From positions 1 through 57,729 of the forward strand of contig NZ_VOSW01000062.1 in assembly GCF_009690905.1 (NCBI RefSeq): DNA of 57,729 bases, given 5' to 3'. This document shows positions 34,577-44,541 of this stretch, piece by piece. The translations under genes and the position numbers were made by a program. The notes under the pieces were generated by a model that worked only from the letters and a program-made list of their open reading frames with translations, was not told where the DNA came from and did no database searches. The first letter of the stretch is position 1. Each line of letters begins with the position of its first letter. This stretch comes from Paraburkholderia madseniana (GTDB lineage: Bacteria > Pseudomonadota > Gammaproteobacteria > Burkholderiales > Burkholderiaceae).

Positions 34577-37075
34577 ATGTCGTGGTTCACCCTGGTACTC
34601 GTCATTGCCGCTCTCGCGCTCGTCTACGTTCAGGCGCGCGCCTCATGGTGGCTTGCTTTCATGATCGTCTGGGTGGCGGCCGCGCATATCAGCGGAGCGG
34701 CGGGGCCAGTGGCGACAACGTTGCTCGCGATCGTCTTCGTCTTCCCCGCCCTCGTCCTCACGATCAAACCGCTGCGCCGTACGTGGCTCACGAAACAGGT
34801 GCTCGACATTTTCCGCAAAATCCTGCCGGAGATGTCGCCGACCGAGCGCGACGCCATCGAAGCCGGCACCGTCTGGTGGGACGCCCAACTGTTCTCCGGA
34901 CGCCCGCATTGGGACACGCTGCTCGGCTACGGCACGGCTACGCTCACCACCGAGGAGCAAGCGTTTCTCGATGTCGAATGCGAGCATCTGTGCGATCTCG
35001 CGAATGACTGGGAAACCACCATGGTGTGGCAGGACCTGTCGCCGAAAACCTGGCAGTACATCAAGGAGCGCGGCTTTCTCGGCATGATCATTCCGAAGCA
35101 GTACGGCGGCAAGCAGTTCTCCGCTTACGCGCATTCGCAGGTCATCATGAAGCTCTCCACGCGCTGCTCGGCCGCCGCCGTTTCGGTGATGGTGCCGAAC
35201 TCGCTCGGCCCGGCCGAGCTGCTGATGCACTACGGCACCGAAGAGCAGAAGAACCACTATCTGCCCCGCCTCGCCCGTGGCGACGATATCCCCTGCTTCG
35301 CGTTGACGAGCCCTTACGCCGGTTCCGATGCAGCGGCGATTCCCGATGTCGGTATCGTCTGCAAGGGCACGTTCGAAGGCCGCGAGACACTCGGTTTTCG
35401 CGTCACGTGGGACAAGCGCTACATCACGCTGGGACCGATCGCGACCGTACTCGGCCTTGCATTCCGCGCGCTCGATCCGGACCATCTGCTTGGCTCGGAC
35501 GAAGAGCCCGGCATCACCTGCGCGCTGATTCCGACCGACCATCCGGGCGTCAACATCGGCCGCCGTCACTGGCCGCTAAACGCGGTGTTCCAGAACGGTC
35601 CGAACTCGGGCAAGGACGTCTTCATTCCGCTCGACTGGGTGATCGGCGGCCGCGCGCAAGTCGGCAACGGCTGGCGCATGCTGATGGAGTGTCTCGCCGC
35701 GGGCCGCGCGATTTCGCTGCCGTCGTCGAATGTGGGGATGGCGAAGATCGCCGTGCGCGGCACCGGTGCCTATGCCGCGATACGCCGCCAGTTCCGCACG
35801 CCCGTCGGCAAGTTCGAGGGCGTGCAGGAAGCGCTCGGCCGCATGGGCGGCAATCTCTACGTGATGGACGCCGCGCGCCGCCTGTCCGCGCAGGCGGTGG
35901 ACCTCGGCGAAAAACCCTCGGTGATTTCGGCGATCGCGAAGTATCACATCACCGAACGCGCCCGCATGGTCATCAACGACGGCATGGACGTCGCCGCCGG
36001 CAAGGGCATCTGCATGGGGCCGTCGAACTTCCTCGCGCGCGCCTATCAGCAGGTGCCGATCGCGATCACCGTGGAAGGCGCGAACATTCTCACGCGTTGC
36101 CTGATCATCTTCGGCCAGGGAGCGATTCGCTGTCATCCGTATGTGCTGAAGGAAATGGAGGCCACGCGCGAAACGGATCGCAGCAAGGCGCTGCGCGATT
36201 TCGATGCGGCCTTCTTCGGTCACGTCAGCTTCACGCTCTCCAATGTGGTGCGCAGTTTCGTTTATGGCGTCACGGGCGGCGCGTTCATCACCAAACCGCG
36301 CACGGCGTACGCCCCGCTGCTGTCGTACTACCGCGCGGCCACTCGCATCTCGACGGCTTTCGCGTTGCTCGCCGACGTCTCCATGTTCGTGCTCGGCGGC
36401 GATCTGAAACGGCGCGAACGCATCTCCGGGCGCCTCGGCGATGTGCTCTCTCAGCTCTACCTGATCTCCGCGACGCTCAAACGTTTCGAAGACGAAGGCC
36501 GTCAGGAAGAAGACCTGCCACTGGTGCGTTGGGGCGTCGAAGATTCGCTGTACAAAGCGCAGCACGCGCTCGACGGTGTGCTCGCGAATTACCCGAACCG
36601 CCTCGCCGCGGGTCTCGTGCGCGTGCTGGCATTCCCATTCGGCCTGCCGTATCGCGAGCCGTCCGATCGCCTCGGCACGGAGATCGCGGAGCTGATGCAA
36701 ACGCCGGGCGCGGCACGCAACCGCCTCGTGTCCGACTCGTACGTGCCGCATCCGGATGTCGACGCGCTCGGCTACGGCGAGCTGGTGTTCGAGTTGAACC
36801 CGCGCTTCACGCAGATCGACCAGAAACTGCGCGACGCAGTCAAACAAGGCCTGCTCGAACCGATGCCGCAGAGCCTGCCGCAACTGGCCGCGTGGACCGA
36901 GACGGCGCAACAGAAAGGCCTGATCGACGCGGACGATCGCCGCGTGCTCGAGGACTATGCGCGGTATGGCGCGCAAGTCGTGAAGGTCGACGACTTCCCG
37001 CCCGACTTCGACATGCTCGCCAATCTGCAAAAGCGCAAGGACGCGCTCGAAAAAGCGCTGGAGTTCGCGGCCTGA
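34577..37075 (+). CDS. fadE: FadE-type acyl-CoA dehydrogenase
   Basis: 832 residues, close to E. coli FadE (814). It catalyses the first step of beta-oxidation, acyl-CoA to trans-2-enoyl-CoA, with FAD. The N-terminus MSWFTLVLVIAALALVYVQA and the next ~45 residues are hydrophobic, indicating membrane attachment. The dehydrogenase core follows (CFALTSPYAGSDAAAIPD, NVGMAKIAVRGTGAYAAIRRQF) and a C-terminal DUF1974 region to the end. The ATG is chosen for its AGGAGGAAACGTT ribosome site. The 282-bp gap from the TetR gene has no gene; it holds an inverted repeat GGGGCGC/GCGCCCC around 34446-34468 without a T tract. Confidence 0.95.
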   Translation: MSWFTLVLVIAALALVYVQARASWWLAFMIVWVAAAHISGAAGPVATTLLAIVFVFPALVLTIKPLRRTWLTKQVLDIFRKILPEMSPTERDAIEAGTVWWDAQLFSGRPHWDTLLGYGTATLTTEEQAFLDVECEHLCDLANDWETTMVWQDLSPKTWQYIKERGFLGMIIPKQYGGKQFSAYAHSQVIMKLSTRCSAAAVSVMVPNSLGPAELLMHYGTEEQKNHYLPRLARGDDIPCFALTSPYAGSDAAAIPDVGIVCKGTFEGRETLGFRVTWDKRYITLGPIATVLGLAFRALDPDHLLGSDEEPGITCALIPTDHPGVNIGRRHWPLNAVFQNGPNSGKDVFIPLDWVIGGRAQVGNGWRMLMECLAAGRAISLPSSNVGMAKIAVRGTGAYAAIRRQFRTPVGKFEGVQEALGRMGGNLYVMDAARRLSAQAVDLGEKPSVISAIAKYHITERARMVINDGMDVAAGKGICMGPSNFLARAYQQVPIAITVEGANILTRCLIIFGQGAIRCHPYVLKEMEATRETDRSKALRDFDAAFFGHVSFTLSNVVRSFVYGVTGGAFITKPRTAYAPLLSYYRAATRISTAFALLADVSMFVLGGDLKRRERISGRLGDVLSQLYLISATLKRFEDEGRQEEDLPLVRWGVEDSLYKAQHALDGVLANYPNRLAAGLVRVLAFPFGLPYREPSDRLGTEIAELMQTPGAARNRLVSDSYVPHPDVDALGYGELVFELNPRFTQIDQKLRDAVKQGLLEPMPQSLPQLAAWTETAQQKGLIDADDRRVLEDYARYGAQVVKVDDFPPDFDMLANLQKRKDALEKALEFAA

Positions 37076-37105
37076 GCGCCTTGAAAAAAACATCCAGGCG
37101 GGGCT

Positions 37106-37166
37106 CACCCAGATGCCCCAAACTGGGTGCACACTGACACACGTTTGAAGTCCCCGATGGGACTTC
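37106..37166. other. Two perfect hairpins between fadE and the FabG gene
   Basis: CACCCAG/CTGGGTG (37106-37112 and 37123-37129) and GAAGTCCC-CGAT-GGGACTTC (37147-37166). Neither is followed by a T tract, so they may be an mRNA-stability structure or protein-binding dyads rather than terminators. Confidence 0.5.
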
Positions 37167-37199
37167 CTTCGGAGCGTGGCCAGCGGAGCAATCAATAAT

Positions 37200-38612
37200 A
37201 TGAAAGACTCTTACCTGAACTTCGTCAACTCGCCATTCGGCGCGCGCCTCGCGCGCTCGTTAGGCTTACCGAAGCCCGAGGTGCTGCACCGTTATTGCGC
37301 GGACCGGCCTGAGTTCGACGGACTGATCGCGATCGGGGCGGGCCGCGAACCGCGTCTGCTCGATGCGCTCGCGAATCTCGTGACGAGCATCGGCATGACC
37401 AGCGTGGCCCATGAAAGCGCGGCGCTATGGGTGCCGCTCGCGAATCGCCATGGTTTGATGACGGGCCGTTTCGAACCGGCGGAGTCCGGTTCGCACGGCA
37501 AGCTCGCCGCCCTGCTGTTCGATGCGAGCGGTATCGAAGACAGCAGCCAGCTCGAACCGCTGCACAGCTTTTTCCACGATACGCTGCGCTCGCTCGGCAA
37601 GTGCGGCCGCATCATCGTACTGGGGCGGCCGCCGGAAGCCTGCGCGAGCCCGCGCCAATGGACCGCGCAGCGCGCGCTCGAGGGCCTCACGCGTTCGCTC
37701 GGCAAGGAGGCACGGCGCGGCATTACCGCGAATCTCATCTACGTGGAGCAAGGCGCCGAGCACGGCATCGAGGCGACGTTGCGATTCTTTCTATCGCCGC
37801 GCTCCGCGTATGTGTCGGGCCAGGTGGTGCGCATCGGCGTACACACCGGTGCCGATGCCCTCCCGGCATTCGACTGGATTCAACCGCTCGCAGGCCGGCG
37901 TGCCGTGGTCACCGGCGCCGCGCGTGGCATCGGTGCATCGATTGCGAGCGTGCTCGCCGCGGAAGGCGCACACGTGATCGGCATCGACATTCCCACGGCG
38001 CGCGAGGCGCTCGACTCGACCATGCGCCAGTTGAACGGCACCGCCCTCGCCTTCGACATCGCCGCGCCCGAAGCGCCCGCGCAGATCGCCGCGGCGCTCG
38101 ACGAACAGGGCGTGAACATCGTCGTGCACAACGCGGGCATCACGAAAGACAAAACCATCGCAAAGATGACCGACGCCGCGTGGCAAAGCGTAATCGACAT
38201 CAACCTGTCCGCGCAGGAACGGATCGATGACGCCCTGCTCGCGGCGGGCATTCTGCGCGACGGTGGCCGCATCATCGGCGTGTCGTCGATCAGCGGCATT
38301 GCCGGCAATCTCGGCCAGACCAATTACGCCACATCGAAAGCCGGCGTGATCGGCCGGGTGCAAAGCATGGCGCCGCATCTGCGCGCGCGCGGCATCACGA
38401 TCAACGCGGTGGCGCCCGGCTTTATCGAAACGCAGATGACCGCGAAGATTCCGTTGACCATCCGCGAGGCCGGCCGCCGGATGAACTCGATGAGCCAGGG
38501 TGGCCAGCCGGTGGATGTCGCGCAGGCCATAGCGTGGCTCGCGCATCCGGGATCGGCGGGCGTGAGCGGCCAGATCGTGCGCGTGTGCGGACAAAGCCTG
38601 ATTGGAGCGTGA
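37200..38612 (+). CDS. Two-domain (high-molecular-weight) FabG-type 3-ketoacyl-CoA/ACP reductase
   Basis: 470 residues, twice a normal FabG. The first ~215 residues are a degenerate Rossmann-like domain without a complete cofactor motif. The second is a short-chain dehydrogenase with TGAARGIG near 238, HNAGITKDKTI, a catalytic Ser about 13 residues before Y376 in NYATSKAG, and K380. This matches HMwFabG (FabG4), an NADH-dependent reductase of 3-ketoacyl-CoA. It sits directly before a MaoC-type hydratase, giving reductase plus hydratase for interconverting 3-oxo, 3-hydroxy and 2-enoyl-CoA. Start at MKDSYLNF, with GGAG about 11 bases upstream. Confidence 0.92.
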   Translation: MKDSYLNFVNSPFGARLARSLGLPKPEVLHRYCADRPEFDGLIAIGAGREPRLLDALANLVTSIGMTSVAHESAALWVPLANRHGLMTGRFEPAESGSHGKLAALLFDASGIEDSSQLEPLHSFFHDTLRSLGKCGRIIVLGRPPEACASPRQWTAQRALEGLTRSLGKEARRGITANLIYVEQGAEHGIEATLRFFLSPRSAYVSGQVVRIGVHTGADALPAFDWIQPLAGRRAVVTGAARGIGASIASVLAAEGAHVIGIDIPTAREALDSTMRQLNGTALAFDIAAPEAPAQIAAALDEQGVNIVVHNAGITKDKTIAKMTDAAWQSVIDINLSAQERIDDALLAAGILRDGGRIIGVSSISGIAGNLGQTNYATSKAGVIGRVQSMAPHLRARGITINAVAPGFIETQMTAKIPLTIREAGRRMNSMSQGGQPVDVAQAIAWLAHPGSAGVSGQIVRVCGQSLIGA

Positions 38613-38614
38613 GC

Positions 38615-39535
38615 ATGAGTGAACCGGGTGATCCGTTCCGGGGTGGTCACGCAGCGGGCGCGGCCCGTCCGAAGACCGTCTTCATCGAGCAGTTGCCTGC
38701 GCCGGCGAAACTGTATGGGCGCGCGTTGTCCGGCATCGTCAAACGCGGGCGCGACACACACCTGCCGGCGTTGCGCCTCGTGCGCCCGGCAGTCGCCCTC
38801 GACCCGGGGCCGATCTGGCGTTATTCGCGGGTCTGCGGCTTCATCCCCGAGCATGGCGTGCCGCTCACGTATCCGCATCTGCTGGCCTTCCCGCTGCATC
38901 TGCTGATGCTCACCGACCCGGCGTTTCCCTGGCCCGCGCTCGGCCTCGTGCATCTGGCGAACCACGTGCGGCTGCGCCGGCCGCTCAATTACAAGGACAT
39001 GTTGCGCGTCGAGGTGGAATTCGGCGCGCTGCTGCGTCACGACAAGGGCCAGGCGTTCGTGCTGCATACCCGCATGTACCGCCGTGGCGAAGCGGTTTGG
39101 GATGGCGACAGCGTCTATCTGAAACGCGGTGTGCCGGCGAGCGGCAGTTCGCTCGATCCGCTGGAGCTCGGGCACGTCGCGCTGGAACGCATCTCGCGCT
39201 GGCAACTGCCGCCGCAACTGGGCCGCGACTACGCGCGCGTATCCGGCGACTACAACCCGATCCACCTGAGCGCGCTGTCCGCGAAGGCATTCGGCTTTCC
39301 GCGTGCGATTGCACATGGCATGTGGACGCTGGCGCGCGCCGCCGCCGCGCTGCAACCGCCGAAACCGCTCGCCGAGGCTACATTGAGTGCCGAATTCAAA
39401 TTGCCGATGCTGCTGCCGGGCGAGGCGTCGCTGTGGAGCGCATCGCCTTCGCTGATCGAGCGCGACATCGAGGTGCGCGACATTACCGGAGAAAAACCGC
39501 ATTTGCGTGGCCGTATGCAGTGGAAGCTGCTATGA
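38615..39535 (+). CDS. MaoC-family (hotdog) enoyl-CoA hydratase/dehydratase
   Basis: 306 residues. The double-hotdog length and the C-terminal hydratase-2 motif RDYARVSGDYNPIHLSALSAKAFGFPRAIAHGMW (parts) with catalytic Asp/His assign it to the MaoC/HTD2 type, acting on R-3-hydroxyacyl-CoA. The ATG lies 3 bases after the FabG-type stop, so the two are one translational unit. Functionally it pairs with the reductase upstream. Confidence 0.9.
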   Translation: MSEPGDPFRGGHAAGAARPKTVFIEQLPAPAKLYGRALSGIVKRGRDTHLPALRLVRPAVALDPGPIWRYSRVCGFIPEHGVPLTYPHLLAFPLHLLMLTDPAFPWPALGLVHLANHVRLRRPLNYKDMLRVEVEFGALLRHDKGQAFVLHTRMYRRGEAVWDGDSVYLKRGVPASGSSLDPLELGHVALERISRWQLPPQLGRDYARVSGDYNPIHLSALSAKAFGFPRAIAHGMWTLARAAAALQPPKPLAEATLSAEFKLPMLLPGEASLWSASPSLIERDIEVRDITGEKPHLRGRMQWKLL

Positions 39536-39714
39536 GGCACCGGCAGACACCCACAGGCACGCGCATGCTTTCGTCACCGCATGGAATTGAAGCCGCCTGC
39601 AAATCGTTGCTGAGCTTGCAGACACACCAACGCAAAGCAGCCTTACTCGCCGTTCGTATCATTTGCACCGTTCGCACCGTTCAATAACCAGGGAACGACC
39701 CAAAGGAGCCAAGC

Positions 39715-41016
39715 ATGTCCAACCCGCTGCCCGCCGTGCGCCGCGTCGCCATCATCGGCGGCAACCGGATTCCGTTTGCCCGCTCGAACACCGCTTACGC
39801 GACCGCGTCGAACCAGGACATGCTGACCTTCACGCTGCAAGGCCTGATCGACCGCTACAACCTGCACGGCGAACGTCTTGGCGAAGTGGCGGCCGGCGCC
39901 GTCATCAAGCATTCGCGCGACTTCAACCTGACGCGTGAATCCGTGCTGTCCACCACGCTCGCCAAGGAAACGCCCGCCTACGACGTGCAGCAGGCCTGCG
40001 GCACCGGGCTGGAGGCGGCCATTCTCGTCGCCAACAAGATCGCTCTTGGGCAGATCGAAGTGGGCATCGCGGGCGGCGTCGATACGACCTCCGATGCACC
40101 GATCGGCGTCAACGAGCGCATGCGCAAGATCCTGCTCGAAGCGAATCGCGGCAAGAGTACCGGCCAACGTGTCGGTGCGCTCGCCAAACTGCGGCCGGGC
40201 ATGTTTTTCAAGCCGCTTTTGCCGCGCAACGGCGAGCCGCGCACCGGGCTTTCGATGGGCGAGCATTGCGAGCTGATGGCCAAGCGCTGGAACATCTCGC
40301 GCGAAGCGCAGGACGTGCTCGCTTACGACAGCCATCGCAAGCTCACCGAAGCCTATGCGCGCGGCTTCGTCAACGATCTGATGACCCCGTATCGTGGCCT
40401 TGCGCGCGACAACAATCTGCGTTCCGACCTGACGCTCGAAAAACTCTCCGGTCTGAAGCCGGTATTCGATCGCGACGCGGGTACGCTGACCGCAGGCAAT
40501 TCGACGCCACTGACTGACGGCGCGTCCGCCGTGCTGCTCGCAAGCGAGGAATGGGCAGCCAAACATGGCCTGCCAGTGCTGGCGTATCTGAGCTGGTCCG
40601 AAACCGCCGCCGTCGACTTTTTCGACAAGAAGGAGGGCCTGCTGATGGCGCCCGCCTACGCCGTGCCGCGCATGCTCGCGCGTGCCGGGCTCACCTTGCA
40701 GGACTTCGATCTATACGAAATTCACGAAGCCTTCGCGGCGCAAGTGTTGTGCACGCTCGCGGCGTGGCAGGATGACGAGTATTGCCGCACGCAGCTCGGG
40801 TTGCCTGGGCCGCTCGGTGCGATCGATCGGGCAAAATTGAACGTGAATGGCAGCTCGCTCGCCACCGGCCATCCGTTTGCCGCCACGGGCGGCCGTATCG
40901 TCGCCGGACTCGCGAAGATGCTCGCGCAACTCGACAAGCCGGCCGGCACCGCGCGCGGACTGATCTCGATCTGCGCGGCGGGCGGCCAGGGCGTAGTGGC
41001 AATTCTGGAACGCTAG
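39715..41016 (+). CDS. Acetyl-CoA C-acyltransferase (thiolase)
   Basis: 433 residues, FadI-like length. It cleaves 3-ketoacyl-CoA with CoA. Nucleophile C95 in QQACGTGLEA, the general-base histidine in ATGHPFAATGGR, a second His in YEIHEAFAAQ, and the acid Cys in SICAAGGQG are all present. A ribosome site AAAGGAG precedes the ATG. It is 179 bp after the hydratase gene, in the same direction; no hairpin with T tract separates them. Confidence 0.95.
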   Translation: MSNPLPAVRRVAIIGGNRIPFARSNTAYATASNQDMLTFTLQGLIDRYNLHGERLGEVAAGAVIKHSRDFNLTRESVLSTTLAKETPAYDVQQACGTGLEAAILVANKIALGQIEVGIAGGVDTTSDAPIGVNERMRKILLEANRGKSTGQRVGALAKLRPGMFFKPLLPRNGEPRTGLSMGEHCELMAKRWNISREAQDVLAYDSHRKLTEAYARGFVNDLMTPYRGLARDNNLRSDLTLEKLSGLKPVFDRDAGTLTAGNSTPLTDGASAVLLASEEWAAKHGLPVLAYLSWSETAAVDFFDKKEGLLMAPAYAVPRMLARAGLTLQDFDLYEIHEAFAAQVLCTLAAWQDDEYCRTQLGLPGPLGAIDRAKLNVNGSSLATGHPFAATGGRIVAGLAKMLAQLDKPAGTARGLISICAAGGQGVVAILER

Positions 41017-41166
41017 GCGTCGCGCTTGCCTCAGCGCGTGTTTCAATGAATGCCTTGTTTCGAAGGCTGCAGCAATGACCGCTTTGATTGCCGCCTTGAT
41101 GACTTCAATGACTGGCTGCAAGACCAGCATACAAACCGATGAAGCGACTGCTTCAGGAGACGACCG

Positions 41167-42972
41167 ATGACCCAGCCCACGCAAGTCCCGCTCTCGCCCG
41201 CCGCCGGATCCACACCGCTTGCGAATGCAGCGGACCCGGTGCCCAGTCAGGCGGCGAATCGCGCGCCCAACACCGACGGCATCTGGTACGCGTCGTATCC
41301 GGCAGACGTTCCGCATGAGATCGACGTCAACCAGTACGAATCGCTCGTGCAGTTCTTCGACGAATGCATCGCGAAGTTCCGCGAGCGCGTCGCGTATGTG
41401 AGCGTCGGCGCGAACATGACGTATGGCGAGCTCGGCCGCAAGGCCGCCGCATTCGCCGCGTATCTGCAAAGCATCGGTGTGAAGCCCGGCGAGCGCGTCG
41501 CGATCATGCTGCCGAATACGTTCCAGTATCCGGTGTCTCTGTTCGGCGTACTCAAGGCGGGCGGCGTAGTGGTCAACGTGAATCCGCTCTACACGGTGCG
41601 CGAGCTCGCGCACCAGTTGAAGGACAGTGGCGCGCAAACCATCATCGTGTTCGAGAACTTTGCGAAGACCGTCGAAGACGCACTGCCCGGCACCAAAATA
41701 CAGAACGTCATCGTGACGGGTCTCGGCGATCTGCTCGCCGACGGCCTGAATCTGAAGGGACGTCTGCTCAATTTCATGCTGCGCCATGTGAAGAAGATGG
41801 TGCCGGAATACAAGCTGCCGAAAGCGGTGCCGCTGCTCGACGCGCTCTCGATCGGTTACACGCGGCCGCTGACGCCCGTACGTCCCACGCACAACGACAT
41901 CGCGTTCCTGCAATACACCGGCGGCACCACGGGCGTGGCCAAAGGCGCGATGCTCACGCACAGGAACATTATCGCCAACCTGCTGCAGGCGAAGGTCTGG
42001 TCCGAGGGGCAGTTGAGCGGCGACATCGAAACGGTGCTCACGCCGCTGCCGCTCTATCACATCTATTCGCTGACGGTGAACGCGCTGATCTTCATGGGCC
42101 TCGGCGGACGCAACATCCTGATTGCCAATCCGCGCGACATGAAGCGCGTGATGATGATCATCCGTCACGAGAAATTTACCGGCATCACCGCGGTGAATAC
42201 GCTCTACAACGCGTTCCTCGACAACGAAGAGTTCTGCAAGCGCGACTTCTCGAACCTGAAACTCGCGATGGCCGGTGGCATGGCCACGCAGAAGTCGGTC
42301 GCCGATCGCTTCAAGGCGGTCACCGGCAAGCCGATCATCGAAGGCTATGGGCTGACCGAGTGCTCGCCGATCGTGTCGATGAATCCGGTGGACCTGACCA
42401 ATCTGCGCGACTTCGAAGGCTCGATCGGTCTGCCCGCACCGTCCACGCAAGTACGCTTCAGGAAAGACGATGGGTCGTGGGCAAACATCGGTGAGGCCGG
42501 CGAACTGTGCGTGAAGGGTCCGCAGGTGATGAAAGGCTACTGGAATCGTCCGGAAGAAACCGCCAAGACGATCGACGACGCCGGCTGGCTCGCCACCGGC
42601 GACATCGGCGTGATGGATTCGCGCGGCTTCATCCGCCTGATCGACCGGAAGAAAGACATGATCCTGGTGTCGGGCTTCAACGTCTATCCGAACGAAATCG
42701 AAGACGTGATCGCGATGCTTCCGGACGTGCGCGAAGTCGCCGCAATCGGCGTGCCCGATGCGGCGCAGGGCGAGCGCGTGAAGGTGTTCATCGTCAAGCG
42801 CAATCCGTCGCTGACCGCGGAACAGGTGATCGCCCACTGCCGCAAGAACCTCACGGGGTACAAGGTGCCGAAGCTCGTCGAGTTCCGCGACGAGCTGCCG
42901 CAAACCAACGTCGGCAAGATTCTGCGCCGCGCGCTGCGCGACGAGGAACTCGCGAAGCAAAAACCTGCCTGA
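41167..42972 (+). CDS. fadD: Long-chain-fatty-acid-CoA ligase (FadD type)
   Basis: 601 residues, adenylate-forming enzyme activating fatty acids for oxidation. AMP-binding signature YTGGTTGVAKGAMLTHRN, GYGLTEC, the hinge GDIGVMDSRGFIRLIDRKKD and the C-terminal PKLVEFRDELPQTNVGKILRR with the catalytic Lys. About 40 residues longer at the N-terminus than E. coli FadD, with a Pro/Ala-rich beginning. It follows the thiolase gene by 150 bp. Confidence 0.95.
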   Translation: MTQPTQVPLSPAAGSTPLANAADPVPSQAANRAPNTDGIWYASYPADVPHEIDVNQYESLVQFFDECIAKFRERVAYVSVGANMTYGELGRKAAAFAAYLQSIGVKPGERVAIMLPNTFQYPVSLFGVLKAGGVVVNVNPLYTVRELAHQLKDSGAQTIIVFENFAKTVEDALPGTKIQNVIVTGLGDLLADGLNLKGRLLNFMLRHVKKMVPEYKLPKAVPLLDALSIGYTRPLTPVRPTHNDIAFLQYTGGTTGVAKGAMLTHRNIIANLLQAKVWSEGQLSGDIETVLTPLPLYHIYSLTVNALIFMGLGGRNILIANPRDMKRVMMIIRHEKFTGITAVNTLYNAFLDNEEFCKRDFSNLKLAMAGGMATQKSVADRFKAVTGKPIIEGYGLTECSPIVSMNPVDLTNLRDFEGSIGLPAPSTQVRFRKDDGSWANIGEAGELCVKGPQVMKGYWNRPEETAKTIDDAGWLATGDIGVMDSRGFIRLIDRKKDMILVSGFNVYPNEIEDVIAMLPDVREVAAIGVPDAAQGERVKVFIVKRNPSLTAEQVIAHCRKNLTGYKVPKLVEFRDELPQTNVGKILRRALRDEELAKQKPA

Positions 42973-43022
42973 CAGGCAAGGCGCCTGGCACCACGCCTTG
43001 CGCCGTCCTTTCGGAGAGATTC

Positions 43023-44084
43023 ATGGAGCACAGCATGTCCGCACGCTCACGCCGCTCGAGTAGCTTGAGCCGCTCGCGTAGTTCGAGCCGCTCGCCGGCC
43101 TTCATGCGCCTCGCCCGTCTTTCGTCGGAGACCGCCACGTTGGGCGCGTCCCTAGCCGCTTCATTGCGTGCGGTTTCGTCACGGGGACTTCTGATCGGCG
43201 CGCTAGTGGCCAGCGTCGCCGCGCTGGCAACGCCGCCGGCATTCGCACAGAACGACGACACGCCGCCCGCGCTCGACACCAACAGCGCCGTCAAGGCGCC
43301 CACCACGCCGTCCTCGCAGGTCGGCAAGCTCACGCTCGACCAGCAGGTCAAGTGGCTGCGCGCCGCGCAACAGAGCGGCGCCATGGAGAAGCTCGACGAC
43401 GCGCAACTGGTCGCGCTGTTCCAGTCGCTCGATCCGCTTGCGTTACCGCGCTACATCAAGGAAGGGCCGAACGGTTTTCCGTCATACGAGTTCACCATGT
43501 CGCGCTCGGAACGCATTCATGGCCAGTGGCCCGACAAGCCCGATCACATGCTGGTGCGCATCGCCCACGATCCGCTGCGAATCTACGCAAAGTGGCTGCC
43601 CGACGGCGCGCACGCCGGCCAGGAAATCATCTACGACGAGTCCAAGCGCACCGACGAAATGTACGGCCACCTTGGCGGCATCATGAATGTGATGCCGCTG
43701 TGGACCGCGTTGAACGGCGCCCTCGCTCGTGCGCAATCGAACCACCAGGTGCGCGATCTCGGCACCGAGTACATTGCCGGTCAGTACCTCTCTGAATGCA
43801 AAAAATACATTGAGGCCGGCATACCGCGCTCGAATCAGGTGGAAGTGAAAACGATCGACGGCGTGCGCGTGGTCGCCTTCACCTTCGAAACACCGAACGG
43901 CCCGCCGCAGTTCTATGCGAAGAAAGAAACGCTCGGGCTGGATCTGCGGCATCCGTATTTCCGCACTGTCGAGTCTTATGACAACGACGGCAAGATCTTC
44001 GAGAAGATCGTCTTCGAAAGCATCACGCCGAAAACGCTCGACGATTCCACCTTCGATCCAAAGAACAAAGCTTATAAGTTCTAG
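43023..44084 (+). CDS. DUF1571 family exported protein
   Basis: 353 residues. The N-terminus has a serine/arginine-rich run (residues 6-25) before a hydrophobic segment LLIGALVASVAALATPPAFA, a signal peptide; cleavage after AFA. The mature part is a DUF1571 domain (MSRSERIHGQWPDKPDHMLVRI ... LGLDLRHPYFRTVESYD, in part), proposed to bind or carry lipid-like ligands in the periplasm. The ATG used has GGAGAG nearby; M28 (43104) would give a more normal signal peptide, so the Ser/Arg stretch may be untranslated. It is 50 bp after fadD and probably in its operon. Confidence 0.85.
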   Translation: MEHSMSARSRRSSSLSRSRSSSRSPAFMRLARLSSETATLGASLAASLRAVSSRGLLIGALVASVAALATPPAFAQNDDTPPALDTNSAVKAPTTPSSQVGKLTLDQQVKWLRAAQQSGAMEKLDDAQLVALFQSLDPLALPRYIKEGPNGFPSYEFTMSRSERIHGQWPDKPDHMLVRIAHDPLRIYAKWLPDGAHAGQEIIYDESKRTDEMYGHLGGIMNVMPLWTALNGALARAQSNHQVRDLGTEYIAGQYLSECKKYIEAGIPRSNQVEVKTIDGVRVVAFTFETPNGPPQFYAKKETLGLDLRHPYFRTVESYDNDGKIFEKIVFESITPKTLDDSTFDPKNKAYKF

Positions 44085-44088
44085 GGTT

Positions 44089-44496
44089 CTAGCGGATAAG
44101 ACGCGGCGTCAACGCGAAAGCGACATGCGCGACGAGCCCCGCACCCTGCTCGTGGCTGTGCTCGACCAGTTGGCCTACGCGGGTGGCAAGTTCCCTGAGC
44201 ACGAAGTAATCGGATGCGCGTGTGAGGCCGATCAGCGACGCCGGTGTTTGCGTGGGTGTCTGCCTGAAACGCGGCGCAAGTGTCGTGTACCAGAGGGCGC
44301 CGATGTCGTCACCGGCTTCGAATACGGGCAGCTTCATGCGTGCGACGTAGTCGGCGAATGCGGGGCCGCCCGCGAGGGTGGAATCGATCACGGCGAGCGT
44401 GTCGCGGCGAGCGGCGGCATCGGCGAGCCACGGCCATGCGCCCCCTGCCGCGGTCGAGAGCCATGCGCCGGTCATCATGAAAGCGCGTCGGTCCAT
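44089..44496 (-). CDS. Small protein with Tat-type signal, partner of the flavoprotein gene
   Basis: 135 residues. The start MDRRAFMMTGAWLSTAAGG has the twin-arginine pattern RRAFM and a hydrophobic core, suggesting Tat export, often together with a cofactor-bearing partner. No known domain was recognised in the remainder. It lies 45 bp downstream of the flavoprotein gene and converges on DUF1571 with a 4-bp gap between stops. Three 8-bp near-repeats TCACTRAC/TCACTCAC occupy 44513-44536 in front of it. Function unknown. Confidence 0.65.
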   Translation of the reverse strand: MDRRAFMMTGAWLSTAAGGAWPWLADAAARRDTLAVIDSTLAGGPAFADYVARMKLPVFEAGDDIGALWYTTLAPRFRQTPTQTPASLIGLTRASDYFVLRELATRVGQLVEHSHEQGAGLVAHVAFALTPRLIR

Positions 44497-44541
44497 TGCC
44501 TGTTCACCTCGCTCACTGACTCACTAACTCACTCACGCGCC

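Noticed and set aside
35026..37195. Long frames (703 codons plus strand, 539 codons minus strand) over fadE
   Set aside because: Overlap with a complete FadE; no domain recognised and composition is typical of GC-skewed antisense frames.
40711..42960. 749-codon minus-strand frame opposite fadD and the thiolase
   Set aside because: Shadow of two well-identified enzymes on the plus strand.
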